From an uncultured Lachnospiraceae bacterium (GTDB lineage: Bacteria; Bacillota; Clostridia; Lachnospirales; Anaerotignaceae), in NCBI GenBank assembly GCA_944384285.1, contig CALWSX010000149.1:1-16558 (forward strand): DNA of 16,558 bases. The letters are read 5' to 3'. Numbering within the stretch: the first letter of the stretch is position 1; each line of letters opens with the position of its first letter. This document shows positions 15,745 through 16,558 of the stretch, piece by piece. The translations under genes were made by a program, and so were the position numbers. Below the pieces are notes generated by a model. That model was not told where the DNA came from. It worked only from the letters and a program-made list of their open reading frames with translations, and did no database searches.

Positions 15745-16328
15745 GTTTGATTATTATAATTACTCTTGCTTTGGGAATAGGTGCAGGAATGTATCTTCCA
15801 GAAGGAAGCATATCATTTTTTGATAGTCTTTCTTCGATTATGCTTTATTTGCTTATTTTTTCTGTAGGAATAGATATTGGGAATAATAGTGATGTTTTTT
15901 TAAAGATAAAGCAAATGGGTTTTCGAATACTTTTAATACCTTTAGGTGTAATAATAGGATCCTGGATCGGAGCAGGTGTTTTATCATTTTTTATAGAACA
16001 AAGTTTGAAAGAATCTATTGCCATTAGTTCTGGTTTTGGGTGGTATAGCCTTTCAGGAGTTATTATTACAGAGGCAGGATATCCTGTAAATGGTACAATT
16101 TCTTTTTTATCAAATGTTTTTAGAGAAGTATTAACATTTATATTTGTACCTTTTATTGCAAGGAATTTAAATTACTATTCAGCTATTGCACCGGCAGGTG
16201 CTACGGCAATGGATACGACTCTTGCCATTATATCTAGAAACACAAATGGTAAGATTGCTATAATTGCATTTATAAGTGGTTTTTCTATAACTCTTGTTGT
16301 GCCGATTTTAATTCCATTGTTCTTGTAA
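15741..16328 (+). CDS. lysO: LysO-family lysine exporter, C-terminal component
   Basis: A 195-residue polytopic membrane protein matching the main part of the E. coli lysine exporter LysO (YbjE). About six hydrophobic helices are seen. Conserved blocks are SSGFGWYSLSGV (96-107), NVFREV (125-130) with a membrane-embedded Arg-Glu pair, and GATAMDTTL (153-161). Residues 1-85 resemble the whole preceding ORF, including LLIFSVGIDIGNNSD (37-51). It is expected to work with the 95-residue partner as a lysine (or related basic amino acid) efflux system at the cytoplasmic membrane. It is the last gene of the operon; a terminator follows 50 bases later. Transport direction and substrate are inferred from the family. 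Confidence 0.9.
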   Translation: MSLIIIITLALGIGAGMYLPEGSISFFDSLSSIMLYLLIFSVGIDIGNNSDVFLKIKQMGFRILLIPLGVIIGSWIGAGVLSFFIEQSLKESIAISSGFGWYSLSGVIITEAGYPVNGTISFLSNVFREVLTFIFVPFIARNLNYYSAIAPAGATAMDTTLAIISRNTNGKIAIIAFISGFSITLVVPILIPLFL

Positions 16329-16378
16329 TTTTAACTAAATTTAAAACAATTTAATATAAATTTTATTAATTTTTATGG

Positions 16379-16413
16379 CACCAAAAAACAAAAAAATTTT
16401 TTGGTGTTTTTTT
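16379..16413 (+). terminator. Terminator of the lipoprotein-to-LysO operon
   Basis: CACCAAAAAA (16379-16388) pairs with TTTTTTGGTG (16397-16406) around an eight-base A-rich loop; seven T residues follow (16407-16413). Confidence 0.9.
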
Positions 16414-16437
16414 ATTTTGTTGTATTTTAACGAAATG

Positions 16438-16476
16438 TGTAAAAAATAGTGCAATTTTACAAAAATTGTGTATAAT
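16438..16476 (+). promoter_or_regulatory. Promoter with an inverted repeat upstream of the last gene
   Basis: A perfect TATAAT lies at 16471-16476; a clear -35 box is missing (AGTGCA at 16448-16453 for a 17-base spacer). An inverted repeat, TGTAAAA (16438-16444) and TTTTACA (16455-16461) with ten bases between, covers that -35 region and could be an operator for a dimeric regulator. The regulator cannot be named. Confidence 0.5.
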
Positions 16477-16522
16477 ATGAATTAGGTTATATATCGGTAA
16501 ATTTTTGAGCGGAGGTAGAAAA

Positions 16523-16558
16523 ATGGTTTTAAGGGAAATTTTTAAAAATTTAACACTG
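16523..16558 (+). CDS. Start of an unidentified gene (3' part outside window)
   Basis: An ATG follows a strong GGAGGT (16511-16516) at six bases, and 12 codons (MVLREIFKNLTL) run to the window edge. The promoter and ribosome site make it a credible gene, but the fragment is too short to identify. Confidence 0.6.
   Translation, partial: MVLREIFKNLTL

Noticed and set aside
15457..16328. Frameshifted single lysO gene
   Set aside because: The ATGA overlap, separate start codons with upstream purine-rich sites, and the complete N-terminal helix in each ORF fit two coupled genes better than a frameshift.

Overview
This is a chromosomal window from an AT-rich, low-GC Gram-positive bacterium, most likely a member of the Clostridia. 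The signs are strong AT bias with A/T-ending codons, AGGAGG-type ribosome binding sites, a leucine T-box riboswitch, the cdaA-ybbR pair, a secreted SH3 protein with a copper-amine-oxidase-like stalk domain, and a two-gene LysO exporter. No IS element, phage gene, tRNA, rRNA or CRISPR array is visible. I cannot name the species.

Layout. 1-1.25 kb: 3' part of topA (DNA topoisomerase I) with its terminator. 1.39-3.26 kb: a monocistronic gene with its own promoter, encoding a secreted protein with three Cys/His-SH3 modules, an amidase-like domain that seems to have lost its nucleophile, and a stalk domain. A strong hairpin separates it from the convergent minus-strand operon cdaA-ybbR (5.50-3.38 kb), which makes and regulates cyclic di-AMP. 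A divergent promoter region of about 330 bases follows. 5.83-7.96 kb: a CPBP-family membrane protease and coaBC (coenzyme A synthesis), probably co-transcribed. 8.0-10.72 kb: promoter, complete leucine T-box leader and leuS. 10.82-11.68 kb: a membrane-anchored metallophosphoesterase between two terminators. 11.73-16.41 kb: an apparent five-gene operon with one promoter and one terminator: lipoprotein, ABC-F ATPase, threonine-aldolase-like PLP enzyme, and LysO exporter halves 1 and 2. The window ends in the first 12 codons of another gene with its own promoter.

How the genes relate. Most are conserved housekeeping genes that share little pathway logic. Three groupings carry meaning: cdaA with ybbR (enzyme and regulator, 17-base overlap); the T-box with leuS (charging of tRNA-Leu controls its own synthetase gene); and the aldolase-like gene with the split LysO exporter (amino-acid breakdown next to amino-acid export).

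Nothing here is clearly a new system. The points that most deserve a second look are: the lipoprotein gene, whose Shine-Dalgarno points at an AUA codon; the ABC-F protein, in which both halves of one composite ATP site are degenerate; the secreted modular protein with a Cys-to-Ser change at the expected nucleophile; the GNHD-to-GNRD change in the phosphoesterase; and the two LysO ORFs, whose N-terminal halves resemble each other.
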